The translations under genes and the position numbers were made by a program. Source: Planctomycetota bacterium (GTDB lineage: Bacteria > Planctomycetota > UBA8108 > UBA1146). From it: a DNA stretch of 64,000 nucleotides. Shown here in pieces: positions 45,560-54,240 of the stretch (positions are counted from its first letter, which is position 1; each line of letters opens with the position of its first letter). Where the stretch lies: positions 1 to 64,000 of the forward strand of contig JAAZXB010000013.1 in NCBI GenBank assembly GCA_014240375.1, in the 5' to 3' direction. Below the pieces are notes generated by a model. That model did not search any database. It was given only the letters and a program-made list of their open reading frames with translations, and was not told the origin of the DNA.

Positions 45560-45988
45560 ATGCAACGCATGCAAAAGACCGAGGGATTCACCCTCATCGA
45601 ACTGATGATCGTCGTCGCGATCATCTCCATCATCGCGGCCATCGCGATTCCTAGTCTGCTCAACGCCAAGAAGTCTGGTAATGAAGCGTCTGCTCAGGCC
45701 AGCCTGCGCACCGTGAGCACCGTTTCTGAGCAGCACCGTAATCGCTTCAATGCCTACCCAGCAACCCTGGCTGCGCTGGCGACCAACGACTACGTCGATT
45801 CCTCGTTGGGTGCCGGAGTGAAGTCGGGTTACACCTTCGTGTTGGCTGGAACCGCCACCACCTGGACCTGCACTGCAAATCCGACCACCACCAGTGACGG
45901 AGATCGTTACTTCTTCGTCGACGAAAGTGGCGTGATTCGTTGGGCCTCAGGTGTTGCTGCAACCGTCGCCAGCGATCCCATTCAGTAG
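45560..45988 (+). CDS. pilA: type IV pilin, copy 1
   Basis: A 142-residue prepilin. ATG 45560 is preferred over ATG 45545 because AAAGG then sits seven bases upstream. The short leader ends MQKTEG, with PilD cleavage before FTLIELMIVVAIISIIAAIAI, the N-terminal helix that forms the pilus core, with Glu at +5. The globular part ends with the DGDRYFFVDESGVIRWAS segment. It is shared in pattern with the next gene, so the two are paralogues. Confidence 0.93.
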   Translation: MQRMQKTEGFTLIELMIVVAIISIIAAIAIPSLLNAKKSGNEASAQASLRTVSTVSEQHRNRFNAYPATLAALATNDYVDSSLGAGVKSGYTFVLAGTATTWTCTANPTTTSDGDRYFFVDESGVIRWASGVAATVASDPIQ

Positions 45989-46004
45989 TTCTGTCTCGGA
46001 GTTC

Positions 46005-46033
46005 GGGGAGGGACTGCTTCGCAGTCCCTCCCC
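46005..46033 (+). terminator. perfect 13-bp terminator between pilins
   Basis: GGGGAGGGACTGC pairs perfectly with GCAGTCCCTCCCC around a TTC loop, followed by TTCTTCTATAT. It starts 16 bp after the first pilin stop. Placed between two pilin genes, it would make the first pilin more abundant than the second. Confidence 0.93.
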
Positions 46034-46093
46034 TTCTTCTATATCCGGTCGGAAGCCATCGAAACGGCCTGAAAGTTCAAAGGAGTAAGCACC

Positions 46094-46519
46094 ATGAAGA
46101 GAGCAGAATCCGGATTCACGCTGATCGAACTGATGATCGTCGTGGCGATCATTTCCATCATCGCAGCGATCGCTATTCCCAGTTTGATGGTGAGCCTGGC
46201 CAGTGGCCGAGAAGCGGCAGCGATCGGTTCACTGAGGACCATCAGTACTGCCGCCGAGCAGTTCCGGATGCGTAACAGCCAGTATCCGGTCGATCTCGGC
46301 GATCTCTCCTCCCAGTTTCCGGCACTGATCGATGAGGCGCTGGGGGCAGGGCAGAGAAACGGATACAACTTCGATCTCGAGGCCACACCTGGAGGATTCG
46401 CCTGCAATGCGGATCCCGAACTGAGCCCAGACGCACGCTTCTTCTACCTCGATCATAGCGGTGTCATTCGCCAGTCGAGTGGGTCACAGGCAGGACCGGC
46501 CAGCGCTCCAGTTCAGTGA
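46094..46519 (+). CDS. type IV pilin, copy 2
   Basis: A 141-residue prepilin from ATG 46094 with AAAGGAG upstream. Leader MKRAESG precedes FTLIELMIVVAIISIIAAIAI, nearly identical to copy 1; the globular domain diverges but keeps a late FFYLDHSGVIRQSS segment and two Cys-poor loops. It may be a minor or alternative pilin. A hairpin separates it from the first gene; any own promoter would have to lie in the 60 bp between. Confidence 0.92.
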   Translation: MKRAESGFTLIELMIVVAIISIIAAIAIPSLMVSLASGREAAAIGSLRTISTAAEQFRMRNSQYPVDLGDLSSQFPALIDEALGAGQRNGYNFDLEATPGGFACNADPELSPDARFFYLDHSGVIRQSSGSQAGPASAPVQ

Positions 46520-46607
46520 CCGGTCACCGTTGACTCGCAGTCGTTGTCATCTACCATGCCCGGACGGCTTCCTCGGATCGATGGGGGGCCCGGAAAGGGC
46601 GCTCTCG

Positions 46608-47288
46608 ATGACTTCACCGGCTCCACCTGTACGTCTGGCTCCGAGTATCCTCTCCAGCGACTTCAGCCATCTCGCCGACGAGGTCTCGTTGGTGATCGAG
46701 GCGGGAGCGGACTGGATTCATGTCGATGTGATGGATGGCCATTTCGTTCCCAACCTGACGATCGGTGCTCCAGTTGTGAAGTCGCTGCGGGCCGCCACCG
46801 CCGCTTATCTCGATGTCCATCTGATGATCTCCAATCCGGCTCAGTATCTCGACGATTTCATCTCCGCCGGAAGTGACATGGTGACCTTTCACATCGAAGC
46901 GGAATCCGATCCGCTTCCCTTGCTCGACAAACTTCACAGGGCCGGACGTAAGGGTGGGCTGGCGATTCGCCCGGGAACCGATGTGGAACAGTTGTTACCC
47001 TATGTGCCCGCCTGCGACATGGTTCTGGTGATGACGGTCGAACCTGGCTTTGGCGGTCAGTCCTTCATGGAACAACCACTCGATAAGATCTCGGCGATCC
47101 GGGCAGTGGCCGCAGATTCGATGGAAATACAGGTCGATGGAGGGATCACCGTCGAGACCCTCCCTCAGGCCTTGCGTGCCGGTGCCAATGTGTTCGTGGC
47201 GGGCAGTGCTGTCTTCGGAGGCGAAGATGTACCCGCCAATATTGCGGCGCTACTTCAAGCGATGAGCGGACCGAGGACGGTGGCATGA
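46608..47288 (+). CDS. rpe: ribulose-phosphate 3-epimerase
   Basis: A 226-residue TIM-barrel enzyme of the pentose phosphate pathway. ATG 46608 follows GGAAAGGG. Marks are LAPSILSSDFSHL, WIHVDVMDGHFVPNLTIGAPV with metal ligands, YLDVHLMI, MTVEPGFGGQSF and VDGGI near 175, with the catalytic Asp residues in VDVMD and VDGG. It overlaps accD by 4 bases. Confidence 0.95.
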   Translation: MTSPAPPVRLAPSILSSDFSHLADEVSLVIEAGADWIHVDVMDGHFVPNLTIGAPVVKSLRAATAAYLDVHLMISNPAQYLDDFISAGSDMVTFHIEAESDPLPLLDKLHRAGRKGGLAIRPGTDVEQLLPYVPACDMVLVMTVEPGFGGQSFMEQPLDKISAIRAVAADSMEIQVDGGITVETLPQALRAGANVFVAGSAVFGGEDVPANIAALLQAMSGPRTVA

Positions 47289-48124
47289 GCGAGAAAAAAG
47301 GCGAACCACGGCCCAACCGCCGCCGCGATGTGCCCTCTGGCTTGTGGATGCGCTGCAGTGGTTGCTCCAAGATGATCTACCGCAACCTGGTGGTGGAGCG
47401 GGGCAACGTGTGTCCCGAATGTAGCTATCATTTTCCCATCTCCAGCGACGAGCGGATCCGCTTGCTGTGTGATCCGGAGACCTTTGACGAGCAATTCAAG
47501 GAGTTGGCACCTGCCGATCCTCTGCAGTTCGAAGCGCGCCGTACCTATCGAGAGCGCCTCGATGAAACGCAGAAGAAGACCGGTTTGCTCGACGCGTGCC
47601 TGGTTGGCTGTGCCGAGATCGGTGAGGTTCCGGTGATCCTGGGAGTCAGTGATTCTCGATTCCTGATGGGGTCGATGGGGTCGGTGGTGGGTGAGAAAAT
47701 TGCTCGTGGGATCGAGATGGCGAGAGAGCAGAATCGTCCCTTCATCTTCGTCAGTGGATCGGGCGGGGGAGCCCGCATGGACGAGGGGATGTTCTCGCTG
47801 ATGCAGATGGCCAAGACCGCCGCGGCGATCCAGCGACTGCATGAGGCTGGCGGCCTGTTCGTGAGCATCTTGACCAACCCGACGATGGGCGGGGCGATGG
47901 CCAGTTTCGCCGCCCTCGGCGACGTGATCATCGCGGAACCCAAGGCGTTGATCGGTTTTGCCGGGCCCAATGTGATCAAGCAGACCATCAATGCCGAACT
48001 TCCGGCAGGATTCCAGTCCTCCGAGTTCAACCTCGAGCATGGCTTCATCGACCTGGTGGTGGATCGCCAGCAGATGCGAAGCACGCTGATCCGAATCCTG
48101 GCCTATTTCTGCCAGGAAGCCTGA
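47285..48124 (+). CDS. accD: acetyl-CoA carboxylase carboxyltransferase subunit beta
   Basis: A 279-residue partner of AccA. The N-terminal zinc finger has CSGC...CPEC (residues about 22-44). The crotonase-like core contains MGSMGSVVGEKI, FVSGSGGGARMDEGMFSLMQM and NPTMGGAMASFAALGDVIIAEP. The usual GGVTASFA is GGAMASFA here. Start overlaps rpe by 4 bases. Confidence 0.95.
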   Translation: MSEKKGEPRPNRRRDVPSGLWMRCSGCSKMIYRNLVVERGNVCPECSYHFPISSDERIRLLCDPETFDEQFKELAPADPLQFEARRTYRERLDETQKKTGLLDACLVGCAEIGEVPVILGVSDSRFLMGSMGSVVGEKIARGIEMAREQNRPFIFVSGSGGGARMDEGMFSLMQMAKTAAAIQRLHEAGGLFVSILTNPTMGGAMASFAALGDVIIAEPKALIGFAGPNVIKQTINAELPAGFQSSEFNLEHGFIDLVVDRQQMRSTLIRILAYFCQEA

Positions 48125-48243
48125 CTCGCCCTCTGAATCGATTCTTTCCTCAAGTGTTGGACCTCGAATGCCGATTTAAGGCATTGGAGACACTTTCCCG
48201 TCCTACATCGCCCCGGGGAAGACTTCAGAAGGAGCCAGGACCG

Positions 48244-48627
48244 ATGAAACGTCAAAGAATTTTAGTACTCGGTCTCGACCGTGATTCTGCATACGCAATG
48301 CGAAACGTGTTCGAGTTCGAGCGCCACGAGATCGATGTCTGCATCGATATGGTAGTGGTTCGTGATGTGCTCATCGAGCGCGCCTACGACCTGATCGTCG
48401 TCGATGCTCGTGTGTGCCAGCTGGAGGAATTCGATCTGGTCGACTTCCAACTCGACCGGGGACTGAGGGTGCCGCTGATCGTGATCGGTAGCGAGAATAC
48501 CGGATTGCGCCGTTCCCTTCGCTCCCGTCAGGGACTGGAAGTGGTTCACCTCGACCTCGATGGTCACCAGTTGCTCGAAGCGGTCGGCTCCTGGAGTTCC
48601 TCACCCGATCCTGAAGCGGCAGCCTGA
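48244..48627 (+). CDS. receiver-like protein with degenerate acidic pocket
   Basis: A 127-residue protein from ATG 48244, with AAGGAG ten bases upstream. The pattern RILVLGLDRDSAYAMRN ... YDLIVVDARV ... VPLIVIGS fits a CheY-like fold, with the phospho-Asp position held in VVDAR near residue 60. The paired acidic residues after the first strand are replaced (LGLDRD) and the late Lys is not evident, so phosphorylation is doubtful. It precedes a diguanylate cyclase and might be its input or partner. Confidence 0.55.
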   Translation: MKRQRILVLGLDRDSAYAMRNVFEFERHEIDVCIDMVVVRDVLIERAYDLIVVDARVCQLEEFDLVDFQLDRGLRVPLIVIGSENTGLRRSLRSRQGLEVVHLDLDGHQLLEAVGSWSSSPDPEAAA

Positions 48628-48697
48628 GTACCCTGCACCCTCCCCTCGACAGTGGTAGGATGAACCCCGGGCGTCGGCTGCGCCGCGGAGGATCATC

Positions 48698-49651
48698 ATG
48701 TCGCAACTTCACAGGTTCCGCGAACTGGAAGCACAGGGGATCGATATCTTGTCGATCCTCGCGGGAGATAGCGGCGTCGACGACCAGCAGTTGAAGTTGC
48801 TTCTGGATCGCCTCGGCCCGCTCGGGGAAGAGTATCACAGCGATCTGATGGAACTGCTGACCCACCGCCGCTTCGACGAAACCGAGGCACTCGGTCTGTG
48901 GAAAGGGGTGGTTCGTCACAAGCGCAAGATGGAGACGGCTCTGGGCCGAGTGGTGGGGGTGAGAGTCGCCGCCGCAGATTATCTGACCAATCGAAGGCCA
49001 CTGCTGGAAGCACCACGCATCGTCCCTCGCCAGGAGATGGAACAACTGATTTCTCAGGTCAACCTCGATGTCCTCACCGGACTGCGCAATCGACGCTCCA
49101 TCGATGAGGCACTGAGACTCGAGATGCAGCGTACCCGTCGCTACGGTGGCGTCTTCACCGTACTGCTGATCGACCTCGATCACTTCAAGGGAATCAACGA
49201 TCAGCAGGGGCACGTGGCCGGTGATGCGGTGCTGGTGGAGATCTCTCGGCGCATCCAGAGTGCCTGTCGCGAGACCGATACAGCGGGCCGTTGGGGCGGT
49301 GACGAACTGCTGGTGATCTTGCCCCAGACTGGACCGATCGATGCGGGCATCTTGTCGGGTCGCCTGCGCCATGATGTTCGCCACCGACCGATTGCACTTC
49401 ACAACGGGGAGTTTCAAGATGTGACCATCTCCATCGGCATCTCGAGTTATCCGGAGCACGGAACGGTCGCTCAAGAACTGGTCGATTCCGCCAGTTCAGC
49501 GCTGAGACAGGCGAAGAAATCGGGAAGAGATGCAGAGGCGGTGGCCGGAGTCACTTCATCTCCACCCGCGCGAGGAACCCAGATGAGAAGTAGTCGCCAG
49601 TTTCTGGGGGAGGACTCACCACCACCGCGCGGCGACGAGCCGCAGCGCTAG
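48698..49651 (+). CDS. diguanylate cyclase (GGDEF domain)
   Basis: A 317-residue protein. The first 120 residues are helical without a recognised sensor. The GGDEF domain spans about 125-285, with DVLTGLRNRRSIDEAL, LLIDLDHFKGINDQQGH and the active motif WGGDELLVIL (GGDEL variant). An inhibitory I-site RETD lies exactly five residues before GGDEL, so product feedback is expected. It makes cyclic di-GMP, which could bear on pilus behaviour. The Pro/Arg-rich tail overlaps the next convergent gene by 4 bases. Confidence 0.92.
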   Translation: MSQLHRFRELEAQGIDILSILAGDSGVDDQQLKLLLDRLGPLGEEYHSDLMELLTHRRFDETEALGLWKGVVRHKRKMETALGRVVGVRVAAADYLTNRRPLLEAPRIVPRQEMEQLISQVNLDVLTGLRNRRSIDEALRLEMQRTRRYGGVFTVLLIDLDHFKGINDQQGHVAGDAVLVEISRRIQSACRETDTAGRWGGDELLVILPQTGPIDAGILSGRLRHDVRHRPIALHNGEFQDVTISIGISSYPEHGTVAQELVDSASSALRQAKKSGRDAEAVAGVTSSPPARGTQMRSSRQFLGEDSPPPRGDEPQR

Positions 49652-51183
49652 CGCTTCTTTCGCAACGATGGAGCCGCTTGTTTCTTCAGCCACATCCGAC
49701 AGTACTGATCGAAATGAATTGCCAACCATCCCTCATCTTCATCGAGTCTTCGGGTCAATAGTCCTCGAGTCGCATCCTGTTCTGGAGTGCGAATCAGCAC
49801 CGCATCGACACGAGACAACCATGCTTCCAGCTGGGGCAAATCCCTGCCGCTGAGCGCCGCGTCGTGCGCCTTGAAGCGAGCGGCACCGTAGACCGTGTTC
49901 CGCGAGTCCATCGTCGGTCTCAAGCGGCCTGCGGAAGCGTGGACGACGACGCTGCCATACTCGTATTCACAGAGCACGTCCCCCGAGACCTTCCATTCAT
50001 CGGCGAGGACCGCCACCGCAGTACGCGGCAGCCGCGTCGACCAGTCACTGCCGATCTGGCGCCACTGGATCTCGGGGCCGGTGATGGTGGCGGGGTAGCC
50101 GTAAGCCAGGAGCATTGCGAGTACCGCAGTGATCAGTACCGCAGCCCTCACCCGGACCCGACGCATCGTCTCGGGCCAGCTCAGGCAATAGGGGGTGGCC
50201 CACACTCCCAGCACCAGCGAGGAGAGGAGTGCGGCGAGGGCGAAGTGGCGCTGTTGCAGGAGTGCCATGGTGATCGCCACAGCCGTCGCCAGGCGCGCAG
50301 CACGAGGGATCTGTCCCGCTCCTGCTTTCACCCCCTGCCGAAGCAGCACCAGCAAGGTCACGGCGAGACCGGGCAATCCGATCCAGAAGCTGGGGGTGAG
50401 GCGGAACTGACGGCCTCCGCTGGAATCGGCGAGGGGACTGACCCATTCGATGACCTGGCTGGTGAAGACCGGGTCGAGGCCGAGCTGGAAGGGGAACAGG
50501 AACAGGCCGAGGCCGTGAGGTTGCAGGAGGGTGGCTCCGATGGCGCTGACCAGAACTTCGATCCGTTGCTGTCGCGAGGCACGATGATGGTCAGGCCAGA
50601 TCAGCAGGTCAAAGATCAGGAATGCGATGCCGAGGATGAAGGAGGAGTGGCAGTTGGCCCACAGCGCCATCAGCGGCAGCGACAGCCACAAGAGGCGGGG
50701 GCGTTCGCGCCCCAGCAGCGAGATGTAGTACAACCCCATGACGCTGCACAATCCGAGCAGGTGGGGCCGAAGCATCAGTCTGCGGCCGGCGATCAACCAC
50801 AGCGGCACCAGCAGCAGCAGCCGGGCAACGGTCGCCACTCCCAGGTGCCTCGAGATCTTCTCCTGAAGCCAGCCGAGCAGCGCGGCAAGAGCCATCGCCA
50901 GCAGCACCAGGCCGTGGGCACCACCGACCTTGTGGCAGCTGGAAAAGATCACCGCCGCCAGCCACTCGTGGGCGACCCAGGAGCCGCCATGCCCGTTGGC
51001 GGAGAAGGGGTCGGTGGCGGGAACTCGCCCCTCCTGGAGGATCCAGTCACCGACCGCCAGGTGCATCGGCAGGTCATTGTTGGCGAGCGGATGGAAGGCG
51101 ATCAGTGCCGGCAGGGCGATGGCCAGGAAGGTGATCCAGCGATCTCCGGTGGTGCTTGTGGAGACTGGTGTGTTGAACTTCAC
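49648..51183 (-). CDS. polytopic membrane protein, GT-C-like
   Basis: A 511-residue protein with about 10 to 12 hydrophobic segments. The early pattern NNDLPMHLAVGDWILQEGRVPATDPFS (seen in parts) followed by GSWVAHEWLAAV is that of a large uncharacterised family of GT-C-like membrane proteins, in which a short loop after the first helix carries acidic and His residues. The last 130 residues are soluble. A role in surface polysaccharide or protein glycosylation is likely for the family, but the substrate is unknown. Confidence 0.65.
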   Translation of the reverse strand: MKFNTPVSTSTTGDRWITFLAIALPALIAFHPLANNDLPMHLAVGDWILQEGRVPATDPFSANGHGGSWVAHEWLAAVIFSSCHKVGGAHGLVLLAMALAALLGWLQEKISRHLGVATVARLLLLVPLWLIAGRRLMLRPHLLGLCSVMGLYYISLLGRERPRLLWLSLPLMALWANCHSSFILGIAFLIFDLLIWPDHHRASRQQRIEVLVSAIGATLLQPHGLGLFLFPFQLGLDPVFTSQVIEWVSPLADSSGGRQFRLTPSFWIGLPGLAVTLLVLLRQGVKAGAGQIPRAARLATAVAITMALLQQRHFALAALLSSLVLGVWATPYCLSWPETMRRVRVRAAVLITAVLAMLLAYGYPATITGPEIQWRQIGSDWSTRLPRTAVAVLADEWKVSGDVLCEYEYGSVVVHASAGRLRPTMDSRNTVYGAARFKAHDAALSGRDLPQLEAWLSRVDAVLIRTPEQDATRGLLTRRLDEDEGWLAIHFDQYCRMWLKKQAAPSLRKKR

Positions 51184-51350
51184 GGGTCCACTCCCTCGGT
51201 GGTTGATTCCGGCGTCTTCTCGTTACCGGCAGATCATCGCTACCACCTACCGGTCATGGTAGACCAGGAAGCGGATTTGTCGCTGGAATTCAGGTATGAT
51301 CCGTCGTCCCGCCGCAGCCCTGCGGCGTTCCACCACGGGGGGAGGGTGTC

Positions 51351-52976
51351 ATGGATCAACTCGATTCGGTCCCTGCAAAGGAACGAATTGCCAGCGTCGA
51401 TGTGCTGCGCGGTTTTGCCTTGCTGGGAATCCTGGTGATGAACGTCCAGGCCTTCGCCATGCCCTTCTGTGCATACATGAATCCGACCTCCTTCGGTGAT
51501 CAGGAGGGGATCAATCGGATGGTGTGGGCCTTTGGCCACATCTTCTTTGACATGAAATTCATGGGGCTCTTCTCGATGCTGTTCGGAGCGGGTGTGTTGC
51601 TCTTTGCCGATCGAGCCAAGGCGCGGGGCGCGTCGCCGTCTCAGGTTCGCTGGCTACACCAAAACCGCAACTTCTGGCTGGTGATCTTCGGCCTGGTTCA
51701 TGCTCATCTACTCTGGAGTGGTGATATCCTGTTCTCCTACGGGGTCTGTGCGCTTGTCGTCTACATCTTTCGCAATCGCTCGGTTCGAACGCTGCTGATC
51801 TGGAGTTTGATATTCCTGCTGATCGGTTCGGGATTGTCGTTGATGTTCGGGCTCAGCTTCGAGCAGTGGCCCGAGCAGGATCAGGCGGAACTGGCCCAGG
51901 TGTGGCGGCCGGATCAGGCAACTCTCGAGGCGGAAATCGCCCTTTATTCGGCCGGTTTTTCCTCGGGGTTCGAGAGCAACAGTGAAGGTGCGCTGTTCCT
52001 CGAAACCTTCGTCTTCTTGACAAACTTCTTCTGGCGAGTGATGGGAATGATGCTGCTGGGGATGGCGCTGTTCCGCTCGGGGGTACTCAGCGGCGAGCGG
52101 AGCACCCGGTTCTATCGGCGAATGATGTTGCTGGGAGGGGTGGTCGGCCTGCTGCTGATCGCCATCGGCATGCGGGAGAATGGCGCCCACGATTATGCCT
52201 TGGAATACAGTTTCTATCTGGGGGCGCAGTGGAATTACTGGGGCAGCATTGCGCTGTCCCTCGCCTACATCGGACTGATCGTCGGCTGGGCTCGCGGTGA
52301 CCGCTGGCGAGCTCTGCAAGATCGGCTCGGATCTGTCGGCCGGATGGCTTTCACCAATTACATCATGCACACCCTGATCTGTGTCCTGATCTTCAGGGTG
52401 CTGGGGTACTACGGCAGTTTTGAACGGTGGCAGCAACTGGTACTCGTCTTCGCCATCTGGATCCTCCAGCTGTGGCTGTCGCCGCTGTGGCTGTCACGCC
52501 ATCCCCATGGGCCTCTCGAGCGGATGTGGCGCACTCTCACCTACAAGTGGCGTGCTCTTCAGAACACCCTTGCACTAGTGATCGGCCTGGTGGTGGGCAT
52601 GGCGGTCAACATGATGTTCGTATTCGCCAATCTGTTCCTCTATCCGATGCCTGAAGGGGTGACGATGGATGACCAGGAGGCGTTTGCTGGGTGGGTCGCC
52701 ACTCTGCCCGATGTTGCCTTCATCCTGCCGGTGGTGGCCCACCTGGGGCAGGCGTTCGTGGGCGGCTGGCTGGCGGCTCGACTGGGAAGCAGTTTCGGGC
52801 TGATGCACTCGAGAGCCCTCGCCATGTGCATCGGAGTGATCAGCCTGACGGGGGGCATCATGAATGCCCTGCAGTTAACCATCCCGACCTGGATGTGGCT
52901 GGAGATGCCGTTCTACCTGCTGCTGGCCTGGTATGCCGGCAACATCGAGGTGAAGCGTCGTGCGGCGCTGGCCTGA
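51351..52976 (+). CDS. DUF418 (YeiB-like) membrane protein with extra C-terminal domain
   Basis: A 541-residue protein. Residues 1-400 match DUF418/YeiB: RIASVDVLRGFALLGILVMN at the start, KFMGLFSMLFGAGVLL, and the C-terminal GRMAFTNYIMHTLIC...WLSRHPHGPLERMWRTLTY. The family normally ends there. Here another 140 residues with four hydrophobic segments follow (VIGLVVGMAVNMMFVFANLF, PMPEGVTMDD, ATLPDVAFILPVVAHLGQA). A separate, damaged copy of this extra domain lies 1.3 kb downstream on the other strand. Transport of an unknown small molecule is a guess for the family. Confidence 0.82.
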   Translation: MDQLDSVPAKERIASVDVLRGFALLGILVMNVQAFAMPFCAYMNPTSFGDQEGINRMVWAFGHIFFDMKFMGLFSMLFGAGVLLFADRAKARGASPSQVRWLHQNRNFWLVIFGLVHAHLLWSGDILFSYGVCALVVYIFRNRSVRTLLIWSLIFLLIGSGLSLMFGLSFEQWPEQDQAELAQVWRPDQATLEAEIALYSAGFSSGFESNSEGALFLETFVFLTNFFWRVMGMMLLGMALFRSGVLSGERSTRFYRRMMLLGGVVGLLLIAIGMRENGAHDYALEYSFYLGAQWNYWGSIALSLAYIGLIVGWARGDRWRALQDRLGSVGRMAFTNYIMHTLICVLIFRVLGYYGSFERWQQLVLVFAIWILQLWLSPLWLSRHPHGPLERMWRTLTYKWRALQNTLALVIGLVVGMAVNMMFVFANLFLYPMPEGVTMDDQEAFAGWVATLPDVAFILPVVAHLGQAFVGGWLAARLGSSFGLMHSRALAMCIGVISLTGGIMNALQLTIPTWMWLEMPFYLLLAWYAGNIEVKRRAALA

Positions 52977-53103
52977 TAGCGCGCGGTCCTGATCTTGATC
53001 CGATGATCATCGGTACCCATCGCTGGTAGTGGATTGGCGGAGTCAGCCGCTACGGCAGTGCAAGGGTGGTGCGATCGCACCGAAATCCACTCCGCATCGG
53101 GAA

Positions 53104-53760
53104 TCACTCCGCACCGTCATTCTCCACCATGGCGCGCGACTCGCCGCCGACCGGCCATCGGTGAGGTGATTTACAGGTCACCATCTGGGTCGCTTGCTGT
53201 CGATTGGAGATTCGATGGTCGAGGATCTCAAAGGAGCCGGAGATGTAGCGGGAAAACTCGCGAAAGGTCCATTCCCGCTGGTGAGCCGAGTTTCGAGGGG
53301 GGCCCCAGTAGCGCCGCTTCCACGGTCGATACAGCAAACTGCGATCCGGTGTCGAGAAGATCAATCGCTGGAACTGGGTCTGCTGGATGAATCGGATCAG
53401 TTGATCTGGATCGACCAGATGCTCGATGACATCGGCACAGATGATCAGGTCGACCGGCTGTGAGATGGGCCGGGTCAGATCACACTTTTCCCACCTTCTC
53501 TGCGGGTATCGCTGCTGAAGCGCAGCAATATTGCACTCCAGTTCCAGTCCGATGGTGTCGAACTCTCCCAGGTATTGGGCCAGCTTGTAGCCGGAACCAC
53601 AGCCGATATCGAGCACGCTTTTGAAGTGGTTCTCGATCATCGTCTGGTGGGCGTGGAGATAGACCTCCCGTTGCCATTCATCGGTGAGATCCATGTCGTC
53701 GTGGTGGTGGTAGACACCACGCGATCGATAGGGCCAGCGGATTTGGTACTGGTTCTTCAA
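53104..53760 (-). CDS. class I SAM-dependent methyltransferase
   Basis: A 218-residue protein. TTG 53760 has AGGA seven bases upstream, and the conserved part (QIRWPYRSRGVYHHHDDM) starts right after it; a frame open to 53880 is less likely. Motif I is LDIGCGSGYKL near 58, the acidic residue ends strand two in IGLELE, and ICADVIEHLVDPD is the motif-IV area, as in UbiG-like methyltransferases. Substrate unknown. It converges on the DUF418 gene. Confidence 0.8.
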   Translation of the reverse strand: MKNQYQIRWPYRSRGVYHHHDDMDLTDEWQREVYLHAHQTMIENHFKSVLDIGCGSGYKLAQYLGEFDTIGLELECNIAALQQRYPQRRWEKCDLTRPISQPVDLIICADVIEHLVDPDQLIRFIQQTQFQRLIFSTPDRSLLYRPWKRRYWGPPRNSAHQREWTFREFSRYISGSFEILDHRISNRQQATQMVTCKSPHRWPVGGESRAMVENDGAE

Positions 53761-54029
53761 CCGTGAGTCCTGTTCGATTGCGCCTCGAGCGAGTGGTAGA
53801 GGTCGGAGAGACCCTGCTGGGGCTACTGAAAGGTCGCAGGCCCGGTCCCGGATCCTCGCTGGAGAGCACGTTCCTTGCAAGGAGGAGGCTGTTTCCGGTG
53901 AATAAAATCGTCGGTCCGGCTACGCCGTGGATCCGGATCAGAGGAGTAGAGGACGAGTTCCTGGGAGTGTTTCTGGGCAGTTCCTCAAGGTGAATCAGCA
54001 ACCCAGAGGTTGCAAGAGAGGAACGAACC

Positions 54030-54209
54030 ATGAACAAGCGCGAGATTGAGAATATCTCTGATGCAGAACTCGATGGTGTTGCTGGTGGAAACAAAACTAG
54101 TCTGCATGACCAGAAGAAGCTGGCGAAGGCCAAGGGCAATTCTGGAAGCAAGCCGACACCGTCGCCGGTGCCGGCACCGGTACCGAAGGATAAACCCAAG
54201 GGTAAATAG
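54030..54209 (+). CDS. double-glycine-leader peptide 1 (RiPP/bacteriocin-like precursor)
   Basis: A 59-residue peptide from ATG 54030 with AGAGAGGAA upstream. The N-terminal 20 residues, MNKREIENISDAELDGVAGG, have the double-glycine leader pattern (I-S-D-x-E-L-x-x-V-x-G-G) cut by C39 peptidases in bacteriocin and RiPP export. The presumed core is 39 residues, Lys-rich, with a PTPSPVPAPVPKDKP tail; it has no Cys, so no lanthipeptide-type crosslinks. The stop is 37 bp before a long hairpin found again after peptide 2. No peptidase-transporter is in the window; a non-antimicrobial role is equally possible. Confidence 0.75.
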   Translation: MNKREIENISDAELDGVAGGNKTSLHDQKKLAKAKGNSGSKPTPSPVPAPVPKDKPKGK

Positions 54210-54240
54210 ACCCGTCGACGCCATCGATGACACGAGTTCA

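Noticed and set aside
49864-51438. 524-codon plus-strand ORF
   Set aside because: It lies wholly antisense to the polytopic membrane protein gene, is extremely rich in Gln/Arg/Gly and has no domain or ribosome binding site; it is a shadow frame.
53763-53993. 77-codon plus-strand ORF before peptide 1
   Set aside because: It has no Shine-Dalgarno and no recognisable sequence, and it begins in the leader of the divergent methyltransferase gene; I left it uncalled.
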